Below are positions 1 through 8,403 of a stretch of 28,857 bases of DNA, piece by piece (position 1 is the stretch's first letter; each line of letters opens with the position of its first letter). Location of the stretch: contig JARRRD010000047.1 in the NCBI GenBank assembly GCA_037381085.1, positions 1 to 28,857 on the forward strand. Reading direction: 5' to 3'. The stretch is from JARRRD01 sp037381085 (lineage in GTDB: Bacteria; Nitrospirota; Thermodesulfovibrionia; Thermodesulfovibrionales; UBA6898). Below the pieces are notes generated by a model. It was not told where the DNA came from. It saw nothing but the letters and a program-made list of their open reading frames with translations, and made no database searches. A program made the position numbers and the translations under genes.

Positions 1-11
1 CCCGGGAAAGT

Positions 12-1661
12 GTGCCGGCCCATACTTCTGAGGGGAAAGGAATCGGTATGTTATCGGAAGGTTTCAACATGCTGGCCGAGAATCTGCCCAACTCCCTGAT
101 CATAACGGATTTCATGGGAACCATTCTTTTTTCAAACAATGAAGCCGAGAAGACGTTTGGTTACCGCCGGGAAGAGTTGAAGGGGATGTCGGTGGAGGTA
201 ATACTGCCTGACGGGCATCGGGAACTCACGGGGAGGCGGATGGGAGGACATGAGTTTTCTGAAAGACCCTTGGAACGGAAGGGGGTGTTCAAGGGCGGAA
301 GTGAGTTCCCTGCGGAACTTGAAGTTTCGACCTGGAGGTTGGACGGAGAGCGCTACCTCACATTCGTTATCAGGAACGTTGGCGCCAGAAAGCTCGCCGA
401 ACAGGCCCTGCGAGAGACTGTGAAAGAAAGCAGGAAGAAATATGAAGGGTTGGAGAAGGTCTTCAAGCTTGTCGAATCGATAAAGAACGAATGGGAGAGG
501 ACAGTTGACTGCGTGGGAGATATGGTTATCCTGGCCGACAATATGGGCAGGGTGAAAAGATGCAACAGGACATTCAAGGAGTTTGTAAACAAGGCTTACG
601 ATGAGATTATCGGCAATAACTGGGGAAATCTTCTGTTCGGGCGCGGTATAGAGAACGGTTCGCTCTATCGCAAGGGGACAGAGATTTTCCATGAACCGAG
701 CGGGAAATGGTTCATAGTCAGTGCCTATCCTTTCATTGACGCCTCCCCAGGCGAGATATCCGGTGAGGCGATTACGATCCATGATTCCACGGAACTGAGA
801 GGGGTCACGAGGGAACTGGAAGTTAAGAACCGGGAACTGGCAGAAGCGTATAATGAACTTCAGTCCATTCAGGCCAGGGTCCTTCAGCAGGAGAAGATGG
901 CATCAATCGGACAACTGGCTGCGGGTGTGGCACATGAGATCAACAACCCCATGAGCTTCATTTCAAGCAACCTGGGCTCCCTTGGCAAATATTTTTCCAG
1001 GCTGTCGGACTATATTGACGGGCAGTCGCGCCTTATCCTGAGTCTCGATTCTGCCGGGACTGCATCACGGGAGCTCGATGAAAAACGCCGGCAATTGAAG
1101 CTCGATTATGTTATCACTGACATAAAGGATCTGATCAAAGAATCCCTCGACGGCGCCGAGAGAGTGAAGGGCATTGTACAGGACCTCAAGAGCTTCTCAC
1201 GGGTGGAAGAATTCGATTACATAACGGCCGACATCAATGCGGGCCTGGAGAGCACTATTCACATAGTCTGGAACGAGATCAAATACAAGGCGACGTTGAA
1301 AAAGGAATACGGCGACATACCCCTGACAAGGTGCAATCCGGGACAGCTCAATCAGGTCTTCATGAATCTGCTGGTGAACGCTGCCCATGCTATAGATAAG
1401 CAGGGCGAGATCAGTGTAAAGACCTGGCATTCCGACGGGAATATTTTCGTATCTGTTTCGGACACGGGGTGCGGGATTCCGCAGGACAAACTGAGCAGGA
1501 TATTTGAGCCCTTCTTTACCACCAAGGAGGCTGGCAAAGGCACGGGACTTGGGCTGAGCATAGCCTATGAAATCCTAAAGAAACACGGAGGGAAAATCAC
1601 CGTCGACAGTACTGTCGGGAAGGGGACGTCATTTACGCTGCAGGTCCCCGTGGTGCAATGA
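12..1661 (+). CDS. PAS-PAS sensor histidine kinase
   Basis: Sensor kinase that should autophosphorylate on histidine and pass phosphate to receiver proteins; four receiver domains follow downstream. Two PAS-like sensor domains (about residues 15-125 and 160-265) precede a coiled coil and a DHp domain with VAHEINNP (phospho-acceptor His308). The ATPase domain shows an N box (NLLVNAAHAI), a G1 box (DTGCGIP, D484), an F box (FEPFFTTK) and a G2 box (GKGTGLGLS, near 508). No transmembrane segment is visible, so it is probably cytoplasmic. The frame is open to the left edge, so the gene may begin outside the window. Within it, GTG at 12 is the first start, but ATG at 48 has a good AGGGGAAAGG ribosome site. 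It ends 3 bases before the next gene. Function is secure as a kinase; the signal is unknown. Confidence 0.9.
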   Translation: MPAHTSEGKGIGMLSEGFNMLAENLPNSLIITDFMGTILFSNNEAEKTFGYRREELKGMSVEVILPDGHRELTGRRMGGHEFSERPLERKGVFKGGSEFPAELEVSTWRLDGERYLTFVIRNVGARKLAEQALRETVKESRKKYEGLEKVFKLVESIKNEWERTVDCVGDMVILADNMGRVKRCNRTFKEFVNKAYDEIIGNNWGNLLFGRGIENGSLYRKGTEIFHEPSGKWFIVSAYPFIDASPGEISGEAITIHDSTELRGVTRELEVKNRELAEAYNELQSIQARVLQQEKMASIGQLAAGVAHEINNPMSFISSNLGSLGKYFSRLSDYIDGQSRLILSLDSAGTASRELDEKRRQLKLDYVITDIKDLIKESLDGAERVKGIVQDLKSFSRVEEFDYITADINAGLESTIHIVWNEIKYKATLKKEYGDIPLTRCNPGQLNQVFMNLLVNAAHAIDKQGEISVKTWHSDGNIFVSVSDTGCGIPQDKLSRIFEPFFTTKEAGKGTGLGLSIAYEILKKHGGKITVDSTVGKGTSFTLQVPVVQ

Positions 1662-1664
1662 CGG

Positions 1665-2489
1665 ATGGAAGAACGGATCAGGATACTCTGTGTGGATGAT
1701 GAAAGAAATGTCCTCCGGTCTATCGAAAGATTGTTCCTTGATGACGGGTATGAAATCCTGACGGCAACTTCCGGGGAGGAAGGTCTGGATATCCTGCAAA
1801 GGGGTGCACCCCTGCACATAGTCATTTCCGATTACAGGATGCCGGGGATGAGCGGCGTCGATTTTCTGAAAGAGGTCTGCGAGCGGTGGCCTGATACGGT
1901 CAGGATCGTACTTTCCGGGTATGCAGACACCGTGGCAGTGGTCTCCGCGATAAACGAGGGACAGATATACAAGTTTATCCCCAAACCCTGGAACGATGAC
2001 GAACTCAAAGTGACGGTCTCCAATGCCGTGGACAGATATTTTCTTCATAAGAGAAACATTCAGCTCACAGAGGAACTGAAAAAGTCCCATGAAGAACTGC
2101 GCGCGCTTAATCATAGCCTCGACGAATTGGTTGAGACGAGGGTTTCAAAACTGATAGGGTTGCATAATCTACGGACCTTCACCAGTGAGGTTCTCGATAT
2201 GCTTCCGCTGGCGGTAGTCGGGATGGACAAAGGAGGAGCGCTGGTCATGTGCAACAAAGAAGGGCGCAAACTCCTTTTCGAAAACGGATGTGTTATCCCC
2301 GGGATGAAAAGACGAGAGGCTCTCCCGGACTCGGTGAATCTTGTGGTTGAGAATGTCATCGATGCCGGGAAATATTGTGGTAATATTTCCGTGAACAGCC
2401 GTAAGGTCCATGTGAATGGAGCACGTATAACGTATCCCGACGGCAGGAGCGGCGTCGTTCTCGTGCTCAAGGAAGAGAACTGTGCCTGA
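1665..2489 (+). CDS. Response regulator with receiver and C-terminal PAS-like domain
   Basis: Receiver protein, probably a phosphate target of the adjacent kinase. Residues 5-125 form a receiver domain with the acidic pair D11/D12, phospho-acceptor D56 in ISDYRMPGMSG, and the KPWND signature typical of receivers linked to HD-GYP proteins. A coiled coil (about 125-165) and a PAS-like fold follow (LDMLPLAVVGMDKGG...), with no DNA-binding or enzymatic output domain. It may therefore act as a relay or adaptor. The ATG start lies 3 bases after the kinase stop, and its end overlaps the next gene by 8 bases, indicating one operon. The family assignment is clear; the output is unknown. Confidence 0.85.
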   Translation: MEERIRILCVDDERNVLRSIERLFLDDGYEILTATSGEEGLDILQRGAPLHIVISDYRMPGMSGVDFLKEVCERWPDTVRIVLSGYADTVAVVSAINEGQIYKFIPKPWNDDELKVTVSNAVDRYFLHKRNIQLTEELKKSHEELRALNHSLDELVETRVSKLIGLHNLRTFTSEVLDMLPLAVVGMDKGGALVMCNKEGRKLLFENGCVIPGMKRREALPDSVNLVVENVIDAGKYCGNISVNSRKVHVNGARITYPDGRSGVVLVLKEENCA

Positions 2490-3474
2490 GAGAGTATTGT
2501 TTGTCGACGACGAGGAAAACATACTGAATTCGGTCGAGAGGCTTTTTTTCGGGAGCGGCATAAGGGTACTGAAGGCGTGCAGTGCCCGGGAAGCGCTCAG
2601 TATCCTTAGCCGCGAAGATGTCGCCGTCCTTGTCTCGGACAATCTTATGCCGGGCATGAAGGGCATCGAACTTTTTTCAAAGGCAAGAGATATGTCTCCG
2701 GATACGGTCAGAGTGCTCATGACGGCTTATGCGGACCTCGAAACGGCTGTTGATGCCATAAACAGGGGAGAGGTATTCCGGTTCATAGTCAAGCCATGGG
2801 AAGATGATTTGCTTGTCACCACGGTGCTGGACGGGATTGGCAGGTACAGGCTTGTCCGGTCTCTGAGGAAGGCGGATGAGGCTACGCTGCGTTCGCTGGC
2901 ACAGGCGATAGAGCTCAAGGACCCTTATACCAGAGGACATTGCGACAGGGTTGCCCGGTACGCCTTGATGATAGCTGCTGCGCTGGATCTGGATGAGCGA
3001 ATGCGGCTTGATATCGAACATGGAAGCTGGCTGCACGATTGCGGAAAAATAGGCGTCCCGGAAAGCATACTGAACTATCCGGGTTCCCTCAACGAAGAGG
3101 AGCTGGAAATAGTCAGAAAACACCCCGTTTGGGGAGCCGACGTCGCAAGACAGGCGAGCCTGTCGGAGACAATTGTGAACATCATCCTCTATCACCACGA
3201 GAGATTCGGTGGCGGCGGATATCCGACAGGTATGGCAGGGACGGACATTCCTTTGGAGGCTCGGATAGTGTCAGTCGCTGACACCTTCGATGCCATTACC
3301 ACCGATCGGCCTTATTTAAAGGCTTATGAACTCAAAGATGCCGTGAACATGCTTTTGTCGCTCAGGGAGACAGCCCTTGATCCACAGATGGTGGATACCT
3401 TCACGGCCCTTGTCGGTAAGGACGACATCTGGAAAAGCAGCGACGGGATTGTGGAACGGGAGGCCGGAGCGTGA
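2482..3474 (+). CDS. Response regulator with receiver and HD-GYP c-di-GMP phosphodiesterase
   Basis: RpfG-type protein expected to hydrolyse cyclic di-GMP under phosphorylation control. The receiver has D9/D10, phospho-acceptor D53 and KPWED. The HD-GYP domain carries the metal-binding HD pair (H185/D186 in WLHDCGKIGVP), the double histidine H238/H239 and the GGGGYP signature around Y247. The conserved VADTFDAITTDRPY segment follows. Length (330 aa) is normal for the family. It starts at GTG 2482 inside the end of the preceding gene, with GGAAGAG just upstream. Its stop overlaps the next start by 4 bases (GTGA), so it is translationally coupled to the GTPase gene. All key catalytic residues appear intact. 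Confidence 0.92.
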   Translation: MPERVLFVDDEENILNSVERLFFGSGIRVLKACSAREALSILSREDVAVLVSDNLMPGMKGIELFSKARDMSPDTVRVLMTAYADLETAVDAINRGEVFRFIVKPWEDDLLVTTVLDGIGRYRLVRSLRKADEATLRSLAQAIELKDPYTRGHCDRVARYALMIAAALDLDERMRLDIEHGSWLHDCGKIGVPESILNYPGSLNEEELEIVRKHPVWGADVARQASLSETIVNIILYHHERFGGGGYPTGMAGTDIPLEARIVSVADTFDAITTDRPYLKAYELKDAVNMLLSLRETALDPQMVDTFTALVGKDDIWKSSDGIVEREAGA

Positions 3475-4151
3475 TCGAATACGACGAGGTGGAAAAGAGG
3501 ATGGTACTGAAACTGGTCTATTACGGGCCGGCCCTTTCGGGTAAGACTACTAACCTCCTCCGGCTGCATGACTTCCTGGAAACAGAGGGCAGGGGGGACC
3601 TTATGGTGCTTGATACCAAAGACGACAGGACCATCTTTTTCGATCTCCTTCCCTTCTTCCTCGAGGCCCCGAGCGGACTGAAGATAAAGGTAAAGGTTTA
3701 TACGGTGCCCGGGCAGGTAAGACATGACGCCACGAGAAAGGCGGTCCTCCAGAGGGCCGACGGGGTGGCCTTTATAGCGGATTCCCAGTTGGCGGAATCG
3801 ACTAATAACTTCGGGAGTTTTGACAATCTGGAGAAGAACCTTTCACTTGTCGGACTGGATATCGATGAGATGCCGCTTGTGATACAGTTCAACAAGCGAG
3901 ACCTCCATGAGATCATTCCGGAAGCGGACATCAAGCGCGTATGGAGCCCCACCGGCATAGCCCTGTTCATGGCGTCGGCGCTTGAGGGATGGGGGGTAGC
4001 AGAAACATTCGGCGGCCTTCTGGGGCGGACGTATGACAGGGTCGACAAACGATTTTCCCTGTCCCGGGAACATGGCCTGGACAGGCAGACATTCCTCGAA
4101 AAACTGACGAGGAGGGCAGGGGAAGCCGTGACCGGGAAGAGGCTGAGGTGA
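3471..4151 (+). CDS. MglA-like Ras-family GTPase
   Basis: Small GTPase of the bacterial MglA family, whose members set cell polarity and recruit motility machinery. It shows the P-loop GPALSGKTT (residues 19-27), the switch-region segment DTKDDRTIFFDLLP, TVPGQ (78-82, Walker B/switch II) and NKRD (141-144) for guanine specificity. It has about 30 extra basic C-terminal residues compared with the second MglA in this window at 16391-16978. Unlike that one, it has no MglB partner beside it; its neighbours are a phosphodiesterase and a kinase. The start is GTG at 3471, overlapping the previous stop. In the switch region it has RHDATRK where the canonical paralogue has FYAASRK, so effectors may differ. 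GTPase assignment is secure; the partner is unknown. Confidence 0.88.
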   Translation: MIEYDEVEKRMVLKLVYYGPALSGKTTNLLRLHDFLETEGRGDLMVLDTKDDRTIFFDLLPFFLEAPSGLKIKVKVYTVPGQVRHDATRKAVLQRADGVAFIADSQLAESTNNFGSFDNLEKNLSLVGLDIDEMPLVIQFNKRDLHEIIPEADIKRVWSPTGIALFMASALEGWGVAETFGGLLGRTYDRVDKRFSLSREHGLDRQTFLEKLTRRAGEAVTGKRLR

Positions 4152-4157
4152 GGACCA

Positions 4158-5015
4158 ATGAATAAGGAACATCGTTCCGGTAACTTCAGCTATGTGGTCG
4201 GCGCCGAGAAGGGTTTGCGGGACCTGCTAGCCGGCGCCGAGACGATGCCGCTCCTCGAAGGAGCCGTAGAGGCGGGGGTGTTGTCAGCGGCGATTACGGA
4301 CAGCAAAGGCGGGGTGGTATGGTCAGCCGGTTGCCCGGGCGAAAAGACTTATGCCGAGACGGCGCCCATCAGTGTGGAAGGTGAGCTTGTGGGCAGAATC
4401 ATGGTGACCGTCGGTACAGAAGCGGAAGTCGGGTCTTACCTCAAGGGGCTCCTTCATATACTGTCGGTTGCGACAAATATGATCATTCGAGCCAACCTGA
4501 AAAGAGTGCTTACGACGGAAACGCATGCCACAGTGGTAAACCGGTCCTATGAAGAGCTGGTGGAAACGAACAGAAGACTCACCGTATCAGAGGGAAAATA
4601 CAGGGAGCTGGCTGCGACGCTGGAAAAGAAGGTGGAGGAACGCACGGGTGAACTGAAAAGGGCGCAGGAGGGCATGCTGAGGAGGGAGAAGATGGCCTCG
4701 ATCGGACAGCTTGCAGCCGGTCTGGCCCATGAGATCAACAACCCTATGGGATATGTTTCGAGCAATATCCGCACCCTCAAGAAATATGTGTGGAGGATGG
4801 GAACTATTGTGGATTTTTACCGTTCCCTGATTGAAGGCCCGGCAGTGCATGACGCCATCAGACTGCAGGCGAGGGAAAAATGGAAGGAACTGAAACTCGA
4901 TGTTGTCTCGGGCGACATGAATGATCTGATTGACCAGTGTCTTGACGGCTCGGACAGGGTAAGAAAGATAGTCTCGGACCTGCGTCCGGGAGCGAAAAGC
5001 CGAGGATCTTTTTGA
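4158..5015 (+). pseudogene. Sensor histidine kinase, N-terminal fragment of a broken gene
   Basis: The N-terminal ~145 residues match no domain I can name. A coiled coil and a DHp domain follow, with LAHEINNPMG (H191). This DHp region is very like that of the kinase at 12-1661. The frame is intact until about position 4981, after the conserved RVRKIVSDL segment, then runs out of homology and stops at 5015. The rest of the ATPase domain continues in another frame at 5012-5278. By comparison with the first kinase, about 65-70 residues between the DHp helix and the G1 box, including the whole N box, are missing. A simple base slip would not remove these residues, so a deletion of about 200 bases, or an assembly error, is needed. 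As written the product cannot bind ATP. Confidence 0.8.
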
Positions 5016-5278
5016 CGACTTCCTGCGAAGACGACCTGATTGCCGTGAGTATCTCGGACAATGGAAACGGTATTCCGGCAGATATCCGAAAAAGGATATT
5101 CGACCCGTTTTTCACCACCAAAGAAGTAGGAAAAGGAACGGGCATGGGGCTCAGCGTCGTATACGAAATAGTCACGGCATATGGCGGCACCATCGAGGTT
5201 AAGAGCGAACCGGGGGAAGGGGCCACCTTTCTTCTGAAGCTGCCGGCGGGAAGGAGACCGAATGTCAAAGTATTCTGA
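5012..5278 (+). pseudogene. Sensor histidine kinase, C-terminal ATPase fragment
   Basis: This is the displaced end of the kinase above. It carries the G1 box (DNGNGIP), F box (FDPFFTTKE) and G2 box (GKGTGMGLS) of a HATPase_c domain, but no N box and no histidine. The open frame and homology begin about 25 bases before the nominal TTG start at 5012, in the same frame (reading SEKPRIFL), so 5012 is unlikely to be a true start. It overlaps the start of the next gene by 17 bases. That arrangement is expected if this was the 3' end of an intact kinase gene in the operon. It is unlikely to function alone. Confidence 0.75.
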
Positions 5279-7697
5279 ACTTTTCAGGGCCGTGGCGAGA
5301 AGTGAGGCGGATGCCGTGTCCGAAGACATTGTATCCGAGGATCGGCAGGAAGAGGAAAAATTCTCGCTTCTGATCGTGGACGACGAGGAGAATGTTCTCA
5401 GCGCGATCAAACGTATCTTCCAGGAGGAGAATTACACGATATTTACGGCCGCGTCCGGAGAGGAGGCCCTTGAAATAATGGCGAAAGAGAAGGTCCATCT
5501 CGTTATTTCTGACCACAGAATGCCGGGCATGACGGGGGCCGAGTTGCTGAAAGAGATAAAACAGAAATGGCCGGAGACGATCAGGATAATGCTCACGGGC
5601 CATGCCGACGTGCAGTCAATCATGGGTGCAGTCAATGATGGTGCGGTATACAAATTTATTACCAAGCCCTGGAACGACGAAGACCTAAGACTGACCGTCA
5701 GCCTTGCACTCCAGCAATATGTCCTGATACAGGAAAACAGGAAGCTCAAGGACATAACCAGGAAGCAGCAGCTCAAGATCAGTAATTACGCGGCCCTTCT
5801 GGATGAAAACCGTGGCGTAATGGGGAATATTCTGATCAAGTCCGGTCTCATGGGAAAGGAAGACCTAGATCGTGCCATAATCGATAAATTGCCGGGCGAA
5901 TTTCTGAGCGAAACAATCCTGAGGCTGGGCATCACAACCGAATCGAAGATCATCAGAGCGCTGCAGACCCATCTTCGGATTGAGTATGTGGATCTCAGGG
6001 AGATGACCCTGGCCCCGGAGGTTGTCAGGTTTCTCCCAAGGGACCTCTGTGAAAGGAACAGACTCGTTCCGATAAAGCTTGACGCCAGGCAGATGACCAT
6101 CGCCATGGCCGATCCGTCGGATATCTTTAAGTGTGACAATATATCGATCATGACCGGCCTCAAGGTTGTGCCTGTTGTGGCGGGGAGTGATGATATCCTG
6201 TCCCAGATCAAAAAGGCATACGGTGGTGAGGAGTATGAAGCCGGGCAAGGAACTGCCTACGTCGAAGGTCTTTTCGACAGCGAGCCCCTCGATGAGATCG
6301 ATATTGTCATAGAGGAGGAGGAGAAAGACATCAACGTCCAGGAATTGATCGGATCATCGGAAGTCCCCCCGATCATACGCATAGTGAATGCCATAATTTC
6401 CGAGGCCGTACGTTTCAAGGCGAGCGATATCCATATAGAGCCGAAGACGAAGTATACGTTGATACGTTACAGGATCGACGGCATGCTGCACAACAAGATC
6501 AAGATACCCACGGACCTCCATCCCGCTACGATATCGAGGATAAAAATCCTGGCCAAAATGGACATTTCTGAGAGACGCAAGCCCCAGGACGGAAGGATTA
6601 CCGTTAAGGCTGGTACGCGTCTCGTGGACATCAGGGTGTCCACAATGCCGACCATAAACGGAGAAAAGGTAGTAATGAGAATTCTCGACAAGAACGCTGC
6701 GGTCCGGAAACTTGATGAATTGGGGGTGCTGCCAGCCGATCTGGAGAACGTCTACAGGCTGGTCAAGAAACCACAGGGCATCATAGTATCCACTGGCCCC
6801 ACTGGCAGCGGTAAGACAACAATGCTCTATTCAATACTGAACGAGATGCTTCAGAGCACGAAAAATTTTGAAACTATAGAGGATCCGGTCGAATATTTCA
6901 TGGAGGACGCCAGCCAGATTTACATAAGGGAAAAGATCGGCCTTTCCTTTGCGTCAGTGCTCCGTTCGACTCTGAGGCAGGATCCCGATGTAATTCTGGT
7001 CGGGGAAATAAGGGATTATGAAACGGCCGACGTGGCCTTTAAAGCGGCGCTCACGGGCCACATGGTACTTACTACATTGCACACCAACAACTCTATTGCT
7101 TCAATAACCAGATTGATAGACATGGGGACCAAGCCTTATCTCATCGCATCCGCCATGGAGGGCATTCTGGCACAAAGACTGGTGCGACAGGTCTGTAAAT
7201 ACTGCCGGGAGAAGGTTGCGCCGGAAATGACTATGATGGACTTGCTGAAGATTCCACCGGATATAGTCGGACCGTCCGTCTATAAAGGTCGGGGCTGTGA
7301 AAGGTGTAACTACACCGGTTACCTGGGAAGAACCGGCATTTTCGAGGTCTTCGTGATGAACGATGACTTCCGGCACCTGATCAGCACCAGGTACAAGGAA
7401 TCGGAACTGTTGGGTATGGCTCGGGCCAGCGGGATGCGTACGCTTATCGAGGACGGCATTGAGAAGGTGAAAATCGGGACAACTTCGCTCGAGGAACTCA
7501 TAAGGGTGGTGGGTCCTCAGACCCGGCACGAGAGGAGATGTGAGAAATGCCTCAGGATGGTTGACGCAAAATTCCTGTTTTGTCCATACTGCGGCAGCTT
7601 AAAGCAGAATGTGTGTACTCATTGCAAGATGCCTATGGAGAAAGACTGGATCATCTGTCCGCTTTGCGGCCGGTCGAGAGAATCAACAGCAGTGTGA
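5262..7697 (+). CDS. Receiver-MshEN-PilB/GspE ATPase fusion with C-terminal zinc ribbons
   Basis: Motor ATPase of the type IV pilus assembly/type II secretion family with an N-terminal receiver domain. Residues 35-150 are the receiver (D40/D41, phospho-acceptor D84, KPWND at 136-140). About 185-325 resemble an MshEN domain, the module that can bind c-di-GMP in related ATPases. The ATPase core has the Walker A motif GPTGSGKTT (512-520), an Asp box (ETIEDPVEY), Walker B (VILVGEIRD, E582) and a His box (LTTLHTNN). A CxxC pair (CKYC, CERC) follows, then GYLGRTGIFEV. From about C760 the tail holds four more CxxC pairs, resembling a double zinc ribbon. PilB proteins are usually about 560-580 aa; the extra length is the receiver and the tail. 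Start ATG 5262 has AAGGAGA upstream. No other pilus gene is in the window. Confidence 0.9.
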   Translation: MSKYSELFRAVARSEADAVSEDIVSEDRQEEEKFSLLIVDDEENVLSAIKRIFQEENYTIFTAASGEEALEIMAKEKVHLVISDHRMPGMTGAELLKEIKQKWPETIRIMLTGHADVQSIMGAVNDGAVYKFITKPWNDEDLRLTVSLALQQYVLIQENRKLKDITRKQQLKISNYAALLDENRGVMGNILIKSGLMGKEDLDRAIIDKLPGEFLSETILRLGITTESKIIRALQTHLRIEYVDLREMTLAPEVVRFLPRDLCERNRLVPIKLDARQMTIAMADPSDIFKCDNISIMTGLKVVPVVAGSDDILSQIKKAYGGEEYEAGQGTAYVEGLFDSEPLDEIDIVIEEEEKDINVQELIGSSEVPPIIRIVNAIISEAVRFKASDIHIEPKTKYTLIRYRIDGMLHNKIKIPTDLHPATISRIKILAKMDISERRKPQDGRITVKAGTRLVDIRVSTMPTINGEKVVMRILDKNAAVRKLDELGVLPADLENVYRLVKKPQGIIVSTGPTGSGKTTMLYSILNEMLQSTKNFETIEDPVEYFMEDASQIYIREKIGLSFASVLRSTLRQDPDVILVGEIRDYETADVAFKAALTGHMVLTTLHTNNSIASITRLIDMGTKPYLIASAMEGILAQRLVRQVCKYCREKVAPEMTMMDLLKIPPDIVGPSVYKGRGCERCNYTGYLGRTGIFEVFVMNDDFRHLISTRYKESELLGMARASGMRTLIEDGIEKVKIGTTSLEELIRVVGPQTRHERRCEKCLRMVDAKFLFCPYCGSLKQNVCTHCKMPMEKDWIICPLCGRSRESTAV

Positions 7698-7728
7698 CTA
7701 AGGTCATTTTGGGGAAAGGAGCATAATT

Positions 7729-8286
7729 ATGAAAGATGCCGTTCTGATTATTGACGATGAGCCGAATGTGCTCGCTGCATTGAAAAGGACTCTAGTCGAT
7801 GAGCCATACGAAATATACTCGGCAAACAACGGCGCTGACGGTCTGGAGATGATGCGCCGGGGAACAATAAAAGTAGTGATATCCGATGAGAAGATGCCGG
7901 CGATGTCGGGAACGGAATTTCTGGCCCGCGCGAAAGAATGCTGCCCCGATACTATCAGAATCATGCTTACGGGCTACGCAAGCCTCGAAGCTGCCATGAA
8001 AGCGGTTAATAAAGGCGAAATATACAGGTTTTTCTCCAAGCCATGGAACGAAACTGAATTGAGGCTTTCGATACGCTCGGCTTTGGAGAAGTACAATCTC
8101 GAAGCGGAGAACAGGAGACTGCTGAAGATAGTGAAACGCCAGGCGATTAACCTGAGGCTGATCGAGAGCCAATATCCCAACATCACGAAATTGCAGAAAG
8201 ACCGGGAAGGCAACCTCATCCTTCCTGACATCTCTGAGGAAGAATTCGATCGGATTGTGTTGCAGTGCGAACGGGAGTTTACTTAA
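7729..8286 (+). CDS. Receiver-domain response regulator with short C-terminal tail
   Basis: Single-receiver protein: IDDE acidic pair, phospho-acceptor Asp in ISDEKMPAMSG, and the same KPWNE signature as the other receivers in this cluster. A helical segment and about 45 further residues (QYPNITKLQKDREGNLILPD...) follow with no recognisable output domain. It could relay phosphate or sequester it from the other receivers. The start is ATG 7729 with a strong GGGGAAAGGAG ribosome site, 31 bases after the ATPase gene. It is the last gene of the left operon and is followed by a stem-loop near 8330. Confidence 0.85.
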   Translation: MKDAVLIIDDEPNVLAALKRTLVDEPYEIYSANNGADGLEMMRRGTIKVVISDEKMPAMSGTEFLARAKECCPDTIRIMLTGYASLEAAMKAVNKGEIYRFFSKPWNETELRLSIRSALEKYNLEAENRRLLKIVKRQAINLRLIESQYPNITKLQKDREGNLILPDISEEEFDRIVLQCEREFT

Positions 8287-8329
8287 GGGCTGAGGAGGGC
8301 TGTTTCAAGCTGTCCGTTCAGAACCTGAA

Positions 8330-8348
8330 AGGAGCAAAGAGCGCTCCT
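8330..8348 (+). terminator. Weak candidate terminator after the signalling operon
   Basis: A 6-bp perfect stem (AGGAGC with GCTCCT) encloses a 7-base loop and is followed by a pyrimidine-rich stretch ending in CTTTTTG. It sits 44 bases after the last signalling gene and upstream of rnhA, where a transcript end would be expected. The stem is short and the T run is not immediate, so this is tentative. Confidence 0.35.
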
Positions 8349-8403
8349 GTTTCCCTCTTCTCCCTTTTTGAAATACCTATGCAGAAAATGTAATATAAGA
8401 CAG

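Noticed and set aside
4158..5278. Programmed ribosomal frameshifting as the explanation for the split kinase
   Set aside because: A frameshift would change frame without losing conserved residues. Here the N box and surrounding region are absent, and no slippery heptamer plus pseudoknot is evident. The same argument applies to the other three split genes.
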